A DNA stretch of 64,000 nucleotides from Undaria pinnatifida (lineage: Eukaryota; Sar; Phaeophyceae; Laminariales; Alariaceae), in NCBI GenBank assembly GCA_012845835.1, contig JABAKD010000004.1:2278433-2342432 (forward strand), given 5' to 3'. The position numbers and the translations under genes were made by a program. Every line of letters begins with the position of its first letter. The stretch's first letter is position 1. This document shows positions 1-11,035 of the stretch, in pieces. Under the pieces are notes generated by a model. That model worked only from the letters and a program-made list of their open reading frames with translations, did not search any database and had not been told where the DNA came from.

Positions 1-805
1 GGGTTCGTACATGTTTTACTCTAACCTGCAAGATATGTTGAGTACGTTTCTGTAGCGAGCGTTTGTTTTATGTAGTTGTTGCCAACTGGTATAGTCTATA
101 CGTACGCGAACACACACCAACTGCTTACTCATCATCATGATCATCATCGTCAGTAGTAGTTGTTGTTCACAGGATATATCAAAGTTCGTGTGGTGTTGGT
201 GGCTGCTATCCTCTGTGCTCACGTCGCCCCGGGCCGGCGACGGAGGTGCAGTCAGTCAGAGTAAATAGAATCCGACATGGATGCCCCTACTAGCTTGCTA
301 CGACAGACAGCATTCGAATTGGGGTGATCAACGGATACCCTTTCAGATATAAAAACGCGTTCATCGCACGACTGGATTCTGAATTGTCGAGCTCCACACT
401 GCTGCTGTATCCTCATGGCGGACTAAGTATAGGCCGCGCACGCCGTATTTGAATTTTTACCATTTCCTTCATATTATTTTTTCCAAAAGCTACGACGTCA
501 CAAATACATTCGTACCCACCGCGCTAGTTCGCCCGCCCTACAATTAATACTGAGCACTACTCTTATACTACGGCTACTGGACTGTCGGTCAGCTGCAATA
601 CAACTCCTTCCTGTTATCTGTTGTTGCCGTAAAACTACTGCATGAATGTGGGTTATGTAGCACTGCGCACTGAAGTGCTCAGTGTTGTACCCACTACTAT
701 TGTGAGCTAGTCAGTGTCACTCAGTGGGTATTGCTTTAGTCTATAGTCTATGCAACCAACCAAAATGTATACCTGGTAGTCTAGACTAGAGACTATAGAC
801 TATAC
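1..805. other. Non-coding, no gene recognised
   Basis: No reading frame here looks like a real protein. The stretch holds several copies of the short palindromic word TAGTCTA / TAGACTA (near 84-104, 738-750 and 777-806) that recurs through the window. Nothing else is supported. Confidence 0.6.
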
Positions 806-1510
806 TATGAAAATAAAATTACACTCAAGCTGCGAGATCGAAGATTTTGCCGAAACTCATATAAATTTGCGAGCTGTGTGTGATACTCCGATCGCGCGTA
901 TTACGGGTTGTGTGTCCTCGTTAAGGATGTAGGTCGGCGACTCCCCTTGGCAATTCAGTGTAGCTATCAGGGTCAACAGGGTGGTGTTCTAGTCAGTCTG
1001 TGCGCGGAAACTATAAAACCCGTTTCTGAGGGGGACAAAATCTGACAGCTGTGGAAGGAAATGCATCGGTTTATCAAGAGTGTATCATGTAAGTCGAACA
1101 ACCGGTGAGGGGAGGGCGGAGTTTTGAAGGACGGGGGTCTAGGTTTGATCAAGACGGAGCGGGGGGGGGAGGGCGGGGCAACTCAATCTGTGCGTGGAAA
1201 CTATGAATCCTTTAAGGAGATAAGTCTGATGATTTTTGGAAAGAATGCACCAGCTTTAATCCTGTAAGTCGGACAGCCAGTGAGGAGAGGGCGGAGTGTT
1301 CGAGGGGGTGGGTGGGGGGAGTGAGGGGGTTGGGGCGAAAGGGTTTTTTTAACAGATTTAGGCCACATAGATGTAAGGGTTTACTATACGCGTGGTGCTA
1401 GGTCTAGGCGATGATGCGGGTGGTGGGGAAGGAGGGGGCGTTGGGGGGCGGGGGCCGGGTGAATTGAAGCAGCGGCGTGGGTGGCTCTAGAAAGATATTG
1501 AGGTGAGATC
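806..1510 (+). repeat. Dispersed repeat R1, near full-length copy
   Basis: R1 is the commonest repeat in the window. It opens with an A/T-rich edge running into ACACTC-AGCTG-GAGATCGA, continues through TACTCCGATCGCG, CCTCATTAAGGATATAGG and GGCGACTCCCC, then a TATA-like ACTATAAAACCCGTTT followed by a G-run and AATCTGACAGCTGTGG. The second half repeats the GTCTGTGCG-GGAAACTAT block in diverged form and ends in G-rich sequence. A second long copy at 4127-5165 matches to the same end near 1510, which gives a length of about 0.7 kb. It has no coding capacity and no clear LTR or TIR ends, so its class is unknown; a non-autonomous retroelement is one possibility. Confidence 0.75.
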
Positions 1511-1699
1511 AAATGCGTATATATGATTTCCAGTTCGTCTTGTAAGAGGATTTCGACGCCTTCATAACAGCGCTGAGCGGCCGAGAGGAACTGAGTAGCT
1601 CAAGTGGGTTGTGCAGTGTAACCAACAAAATATATGAATTCAGATTTGTGCATTATTAATGTCGCCGACGTCGTGAGACGGAGACCTTAGGGGCTCTTC

Positions 1700-1798
1700 C
1701 CTTGCTACGTACTACAACAAGTAGGGGAGAATCGAACTCACGACACATCCGTTGTTGGTTATATCGAGCACTATCAACTGAGCTACTCAGTCAGCACG
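1700..1798 (-). mobile_element. tRNA-derived SINE head, family S2 (minus copy)
   Basis: Read on the minus strand this has an internal pol III A box (TAGCTCAGTTGATAG, 1771-1785) and a B box (GAGTTCGATTCTC, 1727-1739) at the spacing of a tRNA gene. The acceptor ends do not pair, so it is not a functional tRNA; it looks like the tRNA-derived 5' head of a SINE. A second head lies in the opposite orientation at 2034-2105. Confidence 0.6.
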
Positions 1799-2062
1799 TG
1801 TCAAAGTAGCTCTCAACTGGTGGTGCTATAGTCTATACGTTTAACCAATGCATGAGAGCGAGGCATTCACGAATGCCACAAAGAAGCTTACCAGCATGCA
1901 TTGGTTGTATATAGCACCACCCATTGAGTGCTACTCTCGAGGATTTGCGAGCGAGGCATTCACGAATGCCACAAAGAAGCTTACCCTCATGCATTGGTTA
2001 TACGTATAAAGCACCACCCGTTGAGTGCTACTTTGACACGTGCTGACTGAGTAGCTCAGTTG
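1775..2062. mobile_element. Foldback element with inverted tRNA-like ends
   Basis: The first ~80 bases (about 1775-1858) are the near-perfect reverse complement of the last ~78 (about 1985-2062), including CAACTGAGCTACTCAG at one end and CTGAGTAGCTCAGTTG at the other. The middle holds two direct copies of a ~90-bp unit starting GAGCGAGGCATTCACGAATG (near 1857 and 1948). The arms are parts of two S2 heads in inverted orientation. The whole can fold into a long hairpin. Confidence 0.7.
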
Positions 2063-2110
2063 GTAGTGCTAGATATACCCAACAGCGGACGTGTCGTGAG
2101 TTCGATGATG
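2034..2110 (+). mobile_element. tRNA-derived SINE head, family S2 (plus copy)
   Basis: This copy carries the A box TAGCTCAGTTGGTAG (around 2051-2065) and a decayed B box GAGTTCGAT (near 2098). It faces the copy at 1700-1798. The sequence after the B box (2110-2440) has no further recognisable structure apart from CCCTA/CCCCAA-rich tracts near 2388-2440. Confidence 0.55.
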
Positions 2111-2440
2111 TACACACGTCTACAGCAAGAAATATTGCTGCGTGCGGGCCGAGGTCCTCTGTGGATACTGCTGGGCCCAAGGGTCAGCAGGACGGTGTCT
2201 GGCGTATTGTACACACCACGCACCCAAATAACTAATACTAGTATTGTAGCTACGAGTAGGCTGGGTTTGGTTGCTAAGATGTTTGACTTCCAGTGCGGTC
2301 GGGAAACAATACATCATTGGCATTCTGGCACGTGAACGAAGCGCGCGAAATCTAGATCTCGTGGCCTTCGTTCTTAGCAGATAGTGACCCCCCAACCCTA
2401 GCCCTGATCCCAACCAGCTGATCCCAACACGGACCCCCAA

Positions 2441-4126
2441 CGGGCAATAAGTGCACGAAAACCAACCTTGCGTGGTTGGCCTTTTTGAGCTGCTTTTTTA
2501 AGTTGCCATCTGTAGACCACCACGTAGCCCTCAGCCAATGAGAGCGCGTGAAAACTACCCTGAAAAATCCGCTCGGTCAGATTGTTAGGTCTGCAGTTTT
2601 TTATGCTCGGGCCCCCATCTATTTCTTATTTTCTCGTCACACTACATCTATCCACCCTCTCTCTGGACAATAAGCCGTGGCTACGGCAGCAGTGGGGGTC
2701 CCCCAATGAGGCGTTCTGAACAAGGCGATTGTCCGGTAAAAGGCGGTCAACATCGGTCGGCGTGACTGGGGACTTGCAATCATACCTTGAATGGAAAGGA
2801 AAGGGCGGCTTGCCCCGAGAGGGGCACGCCACCGCCTCTCGGGGGGGGTGGGCTACGTATACCGTTGTTCCACAAGCTGACTTCTCTATATAATCGGCGT
2901 CAGTAAACTGACGACTATTTTTCACGATTTTTGGATTAAGTTTTCAAGAGCTCTTGGTCAGATGCATTCGCCCTAAACAAATTCCATCCGAATACGAGGA
3001 ACAGTCGAAAGTGGTTGAGGACCACCGTGTGCACCTTCAAGCCGACCAAAGCACAAGTAGCATACAGCACGAAAAGTATCGCGGATTTGGGTGTCTGAGG
3101 TTGGCTAGATTCGAACGCCACAGAGCAGAGACCCGCGGGTGCAGTCGGACGGGGCGGGCAGAATAGTCACAACTGGGAGGTTCACAGAAATCAGCAGTCG
3201 GGAAAAGACCGGCAAAGTAGCAGTCAGTGTCAGCGATAGAGCGTTAAGGCCCAACGTGCGTATTGTATATAATGCTGATTGAATAGTTTTTCCGGCTGCA
3301 GCACCTCTAATCTGTAATACCAACTGATATACGGACTCGAAGGTTGGCAACTCGAACTTGGACAGTTCGTGGATTCTGGCTGGAGCAGAAAAAGCGCCTC
3401 GTTTTTTTTGTTTACTACACTTCTGTACTGTTTATTTATTTATTTATTTATTCATTGTTTAAGGATTACTTGCGGTTCTCAGCTCAACTACGAATGGATG
3501 GATAGTAAGAGGTTTTTACCCTCAGCGAGCTTCTTCTTCTGTTGGTGGTGGACAAGCCGTGGTCATTAGTCATAGTAGGTAGTGTCTTGGGTCTTCCCTC
3601 TTTGGCCTTCTCCCCGCCCGTGATGATGTGATGATGTGATGATGTTGACTTTTATCGCGCATAGGGTTTCATCAGCATTTAATTTGTTTTCCACTTTTCA
3701 GCATTCCTTGCAGTGCTTGCCGATTTGCATCGAATTTCGCCAACTCGTGCTCTCGCACATTGGGCCAGTCAAATAGTAAGAACCGGTTTGTTTCGGGACC
3801 CGAGCCGACGCATGGAGCCCAACAGCAGTTACGCGGCTTACTCATATATCACCAGGGACGTTGGCTATATAGTCTATATGATGAGTATATTTGATGGCTA
3901 CTCAGGTCTATACGACGGGAGGAGGGGCAGGGGTAGAGGGGGTGCCTGCCCATGAGACTGAGATCTGGGTCTGGCCATCATTGTCCTGACCTCGCCCTGA
4001 CCTACAGACTAAATTGGTTTTTCGGATCTTCCTAGGACTCCAGCACCTTTGTGAGACCACAGACTCAAAATGTTTGACAAGAGTTAATGTGAGAAAACAA
4101 CAACAACAGACTAAATATATATTGTA
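2441..4126. other. Non-coding stretch with one decayed SINE
   Basis: No gene is supported. Roughly 3535-3790 is a badly decayed minus-strand copy of SINE family S1: it keeps GACAAGCCGTGGTCA, a TTTTATCGCGCATAGGGTT block and a CTCTCGC block in the order seen in the intact copy at 7441-7757. The rest shows nothing I can name. Confidence 0.5.
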
Positions 4127-5165
4127 GAAATAAAAAAACATTCCAGCTGCGAGATCGAGGATTTTGTCGAAACTCATATTTTCAAGCTGTGTGTGATATT
4201 CCGATCGCCCGCATTGGGGGTTCTGTGTCCTCATTAATGATATAGGTCGGCGACTCCCCTTGGAAATACAGTGTAGCTATCAGGGTCAACATGGTCGCCC
4301 CGGTGGCGTATTAGGTTATCCTCGAGCCTGGTATAGGTCAGTTTCGTGAGTTCGAGCCCCGCCGAGTGCATACGCGTATAAATTCGCTGGGACTTTTTCT
4401 TGTGCACAAATTGACTTGCGGAAAGCGCGAGAGCGTGAGTTAGCAACACTCGATGAAAATCGACGAGCAGTGGGATTGCCGAACCCTATGCGCGATAAAA
4501 ATTGAAGGCAAGAACCGGGGAGGAGAAGGGACGACACCTGTGACCACGGCTTGTCCATAAGCTGGAAAGTAAAAGTGTGAGAAGAAGAGAGAGAGAAGAA
4601 AAAACATGGTGATGTTCTAGTCAGTCTGTACGCGGAAACTATAAAACCCCCTTCTTGCCGAGGGGGATAAAGTCTGACAGCCGTGGAAGGAGATGCATCA
4701 GTTTATCAAGTGTATCATGTATGTCGAATAACCGGCGAGCGGGAAAGGCGGAGTGTTTAAGGACGTGGGGGCTTGGGTTTGATCAGGAGGGAGCTAAGGG
4801 GGGGGGGGGGGGCGGGGGGGGGGGCGGGCGGGGCAGCTCAATATGTGCGCGGAAACCATAAATCCTTCAAGGGCATCAATCTGACGGTTTGGAAAGAATA
4901 CACCAGTTACTCACGTATATCCTGTAAGCCGTACAACCAGTGAGGAGAGGGCGGAGCGTTCGAGGGGGTGGGGGGGGGCGAAGGGTTTTTTAAACAGCAT
5001 CTTTAGGTCGCGTAGGTGTAGGGGTTCGCCACACGCGTGGTGCTAAGTCTAGGCGATGTTGGGGGTGGTGGGGAGGAAGGGGGCGTTGGGGCCGGGGGGC
5101 GGGGGGGTGAATTTCCGTAGCGGCATGGATGGCTCTAGGAAGATAATGATGTGATATCAAGTGCG
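4127..5165 (+). repeat. R1 copy interrupted by a SINE
   Basis: This is a second long R1 copy, split into 4127-4295 and 4603-5165 by the SINE at 4296-4602. Its end matches the end of the copy at 806-1510 (shared GCATGG/GTGG-ATGGCTCTAG and GTGATATCAA blocks). It includes a very G-rich tract at 4798-4838. Confidence 0.75.
4296..4602 (+). mobile_element. tRNA-derived SINE, family S1, full length with target duplication
   Basis: The head has an A-box-like GTGGCGTATTAGG and a B box GAGTTCGAGCCCC. The body contains TTGACTTGCGGAAAGCGCGA and GACCACGGCTTGTCC, and the 3' end is a GAAGAGAGAGAGAAGAAAA purine tail. It is flanked by the direct repeat AACATGGT (4288-4295 and 4603-4610) and sits inside an R1 copy, so this SINE moved after R1 was in place. 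Related copies: 7441-7757 and 32409-32698, with decayed ones at 3535-3790, 11262-11415 and 12005-12125. Confidence 0.8.
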
Positions 5166-5299
5166 TGGAAGTGTTTATTACTCTGGCAGATTTCGATGTT
5201 AGGTGGGGCGTTTGAGCAAGAGGGAGCGGGGAAAAAAAGGGGGCGGGAGGAAGGGTTTTCAAGAGGTTTAGGTCACATGTACTATTATATCATGTAAAA

Positions 5300-5430
5300 A
5301 CGTTTTTTTGGACGTCAGCCGTGAGTTGGACGAATTTCAGGTCAATACTCATCTTTGCACGCTGCGTTGTAGGGCACTTGTAATATACTATTTGTGTGAG
5401 TATTTTAGGAGGGGTTCTATTATTTTGTTT
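5300..5430 (+). repeat. Diverged R1-related fragment
   Basis: GGACGTCAGCCGTGAGTT-GACGAATTTCA followed by CTCATCTTTGCA-GCTGCG is shared with 7985-8110. It resembles the GTGAGATCGA..TCGAAACTCATCTTTGCAAGCTG core of R1 and so is probably an older subfamily. Confidence 0.5.
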
Positions 5431-5469
5431 CAATATATAATCTATATATATATTTTTCTCCACTATAAT

Positions 5470-5602
5470 AGCCGACCTATATCCTTAATCAGGACACACA
5501 ACCCGTAAAACGCGCGATCGGAGTATCACACACAGCTTACAAAAGATGAGTTTCGACAAAATATTCGATCTCACAGCTGGCGTGTATTTTTATTTTCATA
5601 AT
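5470..5602 (-). repeat. R1 fragment, minus strand
   Basis: This is the reverse complement of the R1 5' third: CCGACCTATATCCTTAAT, GATCGGAGTATCACACACAG, GATGAGTTTCGAC and GATCTCACAGCTGG are all present, ending at the A/T-rich R1 edge. Confidence 0.75.
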
Positions 5603-5728
5603 AATAGCTGGTGTTGGTATTTTTGCTTCAGGTGGGGAATTTGGAGCTAGATCTAACATCATATCTAGACTATTTATTCATTTATTACTGTAGGTTCCAC
5701 TACAGTTCTACTGCTCTATCACATATAT

Positions 5729-6010
5729 ATTATAAAAATAATAATACACTCCAGCTAGCTGTGAGATCGAATATTTTGTCGAAACTCATCTTTGCAAGCT
5801 GTGTGTGATACTCCGATCGCGCGTATTACGGGTTGTGTGTCCTCATTAAGGATATAGATCGGCGACTCCCCTTGCAACTACAGTGTAGCTATCAGGGTCA
5901 ACAGTGTGGTGTTAGTCAGTCTGTGCGCGGAAACTATAAAACCCGTTTCGGAGGGGGACATAATCTGCCAGCTGTGGAAGGCGGATGTTTGCAGATGGAT
6001 GGCTTGGTCA
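5729..6010 (+). repeat. R1 fragment, plus strand
   Basis: The copy runs from the A/T-rich edge through GGCGACTCCCCTTGCAACTA and AACTATAAAACCCGTTTC to CAGCTGTGGAAGG, then breaks off. Confidence 0.8.
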
Positions 6011-6394
6011 GGGTTGTTGGTACTTGTGGTTGAGTGCGTAGGTAAATCAACGCCTCCCGTGGCCGTAAGCAAGTATGTACGCATAGCCTCAGGACACCCG
6101 GACTTGTTCGCCTTGCTGAATTCTCTCCACGGTGCCCTTTATTCACTCGATTCTCTCGATGTGCTTCAATGCCTTGTCCTGTCAGTCTCTTTGGCCGGGA
6201 CCTGCTACTATTAGGTAGGGCGTTTCTCGTGTAATTTTCTTCAGTTGCCTTCTTTTCTTTCCACTCGTTTCTCTTTCTAAGCTACGTGACCTTGGGTCTT
6301 TCGTAGGCATGCGTATTGATAGCGCTGGCCGATAGATCTTTTTCGCCGCACTTGACGCGTGCTACGACGATAGAGGCTCATTTCTTTTTCTGAG

Positions 6395-6605
6395 GTTCCT
6401 CAATTTGGGAGGTTTAGACCTCTCCCAAAAAATCTGATTTTGATAACAGCAATGACTTATACAGAATAAAAGATCCATGGCCTAGTCACACAACAAAAAT
6501 CATGAAAAAATGTCGCATTTCGAACGATTTTGGGTTAAGGAGCCCGTCATTCCGAAAAAAAATCAGACGAAAAGTGCTACCTCTTTATCGAAAGTAGCAT
6601 GCGTT
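6395..6605 (+). repeat. Dispersed repeat R5
   Basis: This repeat is recognised by an ordered set of blocks: TTCCTC-ATTT-GGAGGTTTAGAC, CTCCCAAAAA, CCATGGCCTA, a TTTGGGTTAAGGAG block, a CATTC-GAAA block and CGAAAAGTGCTACCTCT. The same order occurs at 26930-27170, 27325-27545, 29735-29975 (minus) and, diverged, at 30395-30665 (minus) and 43640-43945. It is non-coding; class unknown, MITE-like in size. Confidence 0.65.
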
Positions 6606-6686
6606 ACTTCTTCTGCTGGCGAGGTCACACGTATTGATTTACTAACCACTACTACGTGTAATAATATTATAAAAATATAAATATTA

Positions 6687-6832
6687 TACACAGCTTGCAA
6701 AGATGAGTTCCCCGAAATCTTCGATCTCACAGCTGGAGTGTATTTTAATTTTTAGAAATATTTCTAAAAATTAAAATACACTCCAGCTGTGAGATCGAAG
6801 ATTTCGTCGAAACTCATCTTTGCAAGCTGTGT
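6687..6832. repeat. 146-bp near-perfect palindrome made of two R1 ends
   Basis: Two R1 5' ends meet head to head at their A/T-rich edge, with the centre near 6759/6760 in TTTAGAAATATTTCTAAA. The arms are about 73 bases each and differ only around TTCCCCGAAA on the left versus TTTCGTCGAAA on the right. Such a sequence can extrude as a cruciform. Confidence 0.85.
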
Positions 6833-7440
6833 GTGATACTCCGATCGCGATATGTCAAATTACATACGTTGTCACCCTGTTTTATGTGGCCATTATGTCG
6901 GACGCGTACTTTTGTTTCGTTTTTGTTCCGTCGCGCTGTGTGCTTCGTCTTTACCTCGCTACCCCCCCACCTGCTGGTACAGCAGGTAGGTGTTGATTCT
7001 ACGTAGTAAATCCTTAGTTTATTTAACGTATTAGCTTCCTTCCGCCTTTTTTTGAGCAAGCCTTGCTCGATTTCCCTCTCGTTTTTTTTTTCTTTCTTTT
7101 GCTAACAGTCCTCCTCGCAATTTCATTATCGGTTTTCCTCTATCTAGGTGTGGCATGTGGTGTAGTTCGTCTCAGCTGCGAATCCTGAATGCGTAAATCG
7201 GAGCGGGCCTAATTCGTATGTACGCTAGCATCCAATTCCACCTACTCGTATATATTCTGATTCGTATAGTATGTACGCTGTCATCCAAGCTGGCATCCAA
7301 TTTCACATTTGTGAAATTGGATGCCAGCGTACATACGAATCAGGCCTATACTGATACATGTGATCACCTTTTTTGTCGGCGGATGTACGGCTCTTGCTCC
7401 AGCTCCGTGGATGTACGTTGATGGCGTGTACGTGATACGT

Positions 7441-7757
7441 TTTTTTTTTTTTTTTTTTTTTTTTAGCACACTTTCACTTTCCAGCTTCTGGACAAGCCGT
7501 GGTCACAGGTGTCATCCCTTCTCCTCCCCGGTTCTTGCCTTCAGTTTTTATCGCGCATAGGGTTCAGCAATCCCACTGCTCGTCGATTGTTCATCGAATG
7601 TTGCTAACACACGCTCTCGCGCTTTCCGCAAGTCAATTTGTCCACAAGAAAAAGTCCCAACGAATTTATACGAGTATGCACTCGGCGGGGCTCGAACTCA
7701 CGAAACTGACCTATTCCAGGCTCGAGGATAACCTGATACGCCACCGGGGCGACCGAT
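7441..7757 (-). mobile_element. SINE family S1, minus strand, with poly(A) tail
   Basis: On the minus strand the copy runs from the tRNA-like head (B box GAGTTCGAGCCCC near 7690) through the same body as the 4296 copy to a 3' run of more than 20 A residues (T-run 7441-7464 on the plus strand). The full-length head and long tail indicate a fairly recent insertion. A clear target duplication was not found. Confidence 0.8.
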
Positions 7758-7984
7758 AATACATGTACGAGGTAGGTATACCACTCTTGTTTTCGTTTCT
7801 TCCTCCCTATACGCCTTTGCATGAAACTATCTCAGTTTTTTTCATGTGTCATAAATATCGTGTTTCGCACACCTTTGCAAAATACGAATTACTTTTTGAA
7901 GGATTTGGCGGTTTGCACCCTTTCGCGGAATATGAAATTGGACTTGAGTTTTTTCTCCTGTGAAACCGGAAATAAGAAGTGAGT

Positions 7985-8110
7985 CTTTTTACTTTTATAA
8001 CTATTTTTCAAGGACGTCAGCCGTGAGTTCGACGAATTTCACGTCAATACTCATCTTTGCAAGCTGCGGTGTTGGTACTCGCAATATACTACTGTGTGGG
8101 TGAGTTTTTA
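7985..8110 (+). repeat. Diverged R1-related fragment
   Basis: Same subfamily as 5300-5430: GGACGTCAGCCGTGAGTTCG followed by ACTCATCTTTGCAAGCTGCG. Confidence 0.5.
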
Positions 8111-8263
8111 TTGGGAGGTGTCCTATTCTGCTTTTCCACATCCCTTTGATTATCCTCGCACTACTATCGCGCTCTTTTTATGTATGTTGTACGTTGTATA
8201 GTAACTCAGATCCGGGGTCCCATAGCGGGCCTCTCTTCCTACCTCCCCACCTCTCGAGGTAAT

Positions 8264-8366
8264 AGCCTTTGCGACCAACCTTCATGCGACTCGATGAACA
8301 CCTCACGGCGCTTAGTAGCCTTTGCGATCACTCTTCATGCGACTCGCTGAACATCTCACGGCGCTT
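8264..8366 (+). repeat. ~52-bp tandem duplication
   Basis: Two adjacent copies begin TAGCCTTTGCGA and run through TTCATGCGACTCG-TGAACA to CTCACGGCGCTT with a few differences. A related single copy with similar following sequence lies near 29380-29520, so this belongs to a further low-copy repeat (about 8230-8500). Confidence 0.75.
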
Positions 8367-8504
8367 CGCGCTTGGTGCAAGCAATGTCAGCCTGGTCGGT
8401 GAAAACCCGACTTGCTCCGTCCCGTCTTGTAGGGATGCGAGGGTCAATTCGCTACGTATGGTGAGGTATATACGACAACGACTACGGCCATGCATGAGCA
8501 TCGG

Positions 8505-8522
8505 GTTGTTGTTTGTTGTTGT

Positions 8523-8570
<48 letters not shown>

Positions 8571-9117
8571 TATCTGTTGTTGTTGTTGTTGTTGTCGTTG
8601 TTGTTGTTTTCACATTAACTTGCAAATTCAAGTCCGTGGTCGTAGGACAGGCTCCAGTCACTCTGGAGCTGAGGAATACCCCAGGGAAAACACACACGAC
8701 CCAAGGTGGTACACGCATGTATCACAGCTGACGCAATTCATGCCTTCACCAGAAACATATAAAAGTGAAATCGGGAGTCAGTCTACGATGTGCCAGGTCC
8801 AGGCCGGTGCATACGTCTCACTGCTCACGCCTGGAGAAACCAACTATTCCGATTGCCACCCAAGGAAGACTACTACGTGCGTATCTATTACACGTAGTAT
8901 CTATCACTACGCATACGCACGACAGGCGTAAGTCAATGGGAGAAAAGAAACGAAGAAAAGAAAAGAAGATAAAGGAAGGGAAAGAAAAGAGAAGAAAAAC
9001 GAAACAAAACGAAAAAGACAAGCAAAGAAAAGCAAAATACAAGAAAAGCAAGAAAAGACAAGACAAGAGAACAAGAAAAAAAGATGAAGACAAAAAAAAA
9101 AGAGAACAAAAAGAATA
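8505..9117 (+). mobile_element. Dispersed repeat R2 with long purine tail
   Basis: The copy begins with a (TTG)n tract (8505-8610), then CACATTAACTTGCAAATTCA, GTCCGTGGTC-TAGGACAGGC, GAATACCCCAGGGAAA, CCAAGGTGGTACACGCAT, AACATATAAAAGTGAAATCG and CGTAGTATCTATCACTACGC. It ends in ~175 bases of almost pure A/G (AAAGAAACGAAGAAAAG type). Copies at 28095-28605 and 52815-53225 share the order and the tail. The tail suggests a retroposed element; no coding sequence is preserved. Partial minus-strand ends lie at 11095-11165 and 34790-34860. Confidence 0.75.
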
Positions 9118-9169
9118 GGTTCACCACCCCGGCCCTTAAAAACCCCGCCCTCGCCTCACCAGTTATATA

Positions 9170-9450
9170 CGACTTACAGAATGTACATTGAAAACTGATG
9201 ATGATGCGTTCATTCCACAGCCGTGAGGTTTTGTCCCCCTCAAAAACGGGTTTTATTGCTTCCGTGCACATCACCCTGTTCACCTTTCTTTGAACAAGAT
9301 GGTTCTGAGGGGAGTCGCCGATCTATATCCTTAATGAGAACACCGACTCAGTACTAAGCGTAAGTAAGCGCGATCGGAGTATCACACAAAGCTTGCTTAG
9401 ATGAGTTTCGACGAAATCTTCGACCTCAGAGCTGGATGGAGTGTTTTTTG
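9170..9450 (-). repeat. R1 fragment, minus strand
   Basis: The minus strand carries R1 from the GAGATCGA core to the CAGCTGTGGAA region with several small insertions. It is more diverged than the 10725-11035 copy. Confidence 0.7.
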
Positions 9451-10724
9451 TTCCAACAATTTAGACCCTATACGTAGGTATAGTCTATATCTAATCAGGG
9501 TTCTTGTATTCTTCATGGACACAATGCACAATATGCCTCGTCATCCAATACGTGGGAAAAGTTTATCTTGGTAACTTCTACTACTACTGGTGGTGGTGGT
9601 GGTGTTGTACTCATTGGTGTAAACGTGTTCTCGTGGTGTGGATGTCGCGACCGGCAACAAATACGAGCATGGGCGTCTCGCGCCGGTTTTCGCCTCCATT
9701 ATTATCGTAATCGTAATCGTTGTCGACTTTGTGGCTTTTTCGATTCGATAACGGTAGCTATCTCAATCATTATCATTATCGAAGTTATTTCGACCGTATC
9801 GTACCGAAACCATTTTGGTTTCGAAATCCAACACTCCCCAGTACCAGGTATGGGCCCTAGCACGTACGTGCTGGGCTGACTTCCGATTTCACACGTCAAT
9901 GTGTTTTGGCGGACGCGTATGAATTGCTTCAGCTACGACCCGGGCTGGCCAAAAAAACGCGTTTTCACTCGCCCGGCGGTTTTTCTACAAATTGGAATCA
10001 TGACGACTCACAGCAGTAGTATGTGGTAGTAGTGTGTTCGTGACTTTACAGCGCATTTGTCAACGCTGGAATTTTGGAAATCCGAGATAAAGTTTCGTAA
10101 AAAAGTAAATGTATAGTCTAGACTACAATGCGAAAACAAAAAATTAAAACAGGAAAAAAGCATACAAGTATTTTTTGGTTGAACGAGAAGCATCTGTCGT
10201 TATTAGTCTAATAGAGTGTATCAGGTACATTGAAACCTGTCTTCGGGTTTCGCTTAAAATCGGTGTGCATCTCCCTCGAAACATGACAAATCGACCGATA
10301 TCCTTGCCAGCGTCTAATTCGCCGTGCATCAATAAATAAATATGGCGTGCGTACGATCCCCTATAAAACGTTCACATAAAATTTGGGATTCTGATTCCAA
10401 TTTTTGTTTCTTGCCAAGGAATTTTTATACGCCCTACTGAGGGGTATGTATGCCAAAAGCACTGCCCGCTGAGCCTCTTGGTTTTGTTACTTTTCTGTGT
10501 CAGTTGTAGCCAAAACCAATTTCTGGATTTTTCTGAAATGTGCTTAGTTCACGACAAAGCATAACCATGTAACACAATAATGGTGTAGCAGGCAACCCCT
10601 GCGGGGAACACTATTATGAATCACGTGTCAAATTTCCACATACATGAAAACTCGAAAAAACGGATTGAGAAAGTACCTGCCCAATTGAAAAGGCGATCTT
10701 GGCCAGCCCAGCTCGTATGTTATG

Positions 10725-11035
10725 ATATGCCCCACCCCCCTCACCGGTTATTCGACTTACAAGATTCACTTGATAAAAGGATACATTTCCCTTCACAGCT
10801 GTCAGATTTTGTCCCCCTCAGAAACGGGTTTTATAGTTTCCGCGCACAGACTGACTAAAATCATCCTGTTGACCCTGATAGCTACTGTAGTTGTAAGGGG
10901 AGTCGCCGACCTATATCCTTAATGAGGACACACACCTCGTAATGCGCGCGATCGGAGTATCACACACAGCTTGCAAAGATGAGTTTCGACGAAATCTTCG
11001 ATCTCACAGCTGGAGTGTATTTTCATTTTTTATAA
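10725..11035 (-). repeat. R1 fragment, minus strand, well conserved
   Basis: This is the reverse complement of the first ~300 bp of R1, including the TATA-like AACTATAAAACCCGTTTC block and the A/T-rich edge at 11020-11035. It is followed by a partial R2 end (11095-11165, minus) and a decayed SINE S1 (11262-11415). Confidence 0.8.

Noticed and set aside
8269-9283. Several frames rich in Cys/Val, Lys/Glu or Phe/Leu
   Set aside because: They arise from the (TTG)n tract and the purine tail of an R2 repeat; the same happens at 28144-28838 and 53073-53318.
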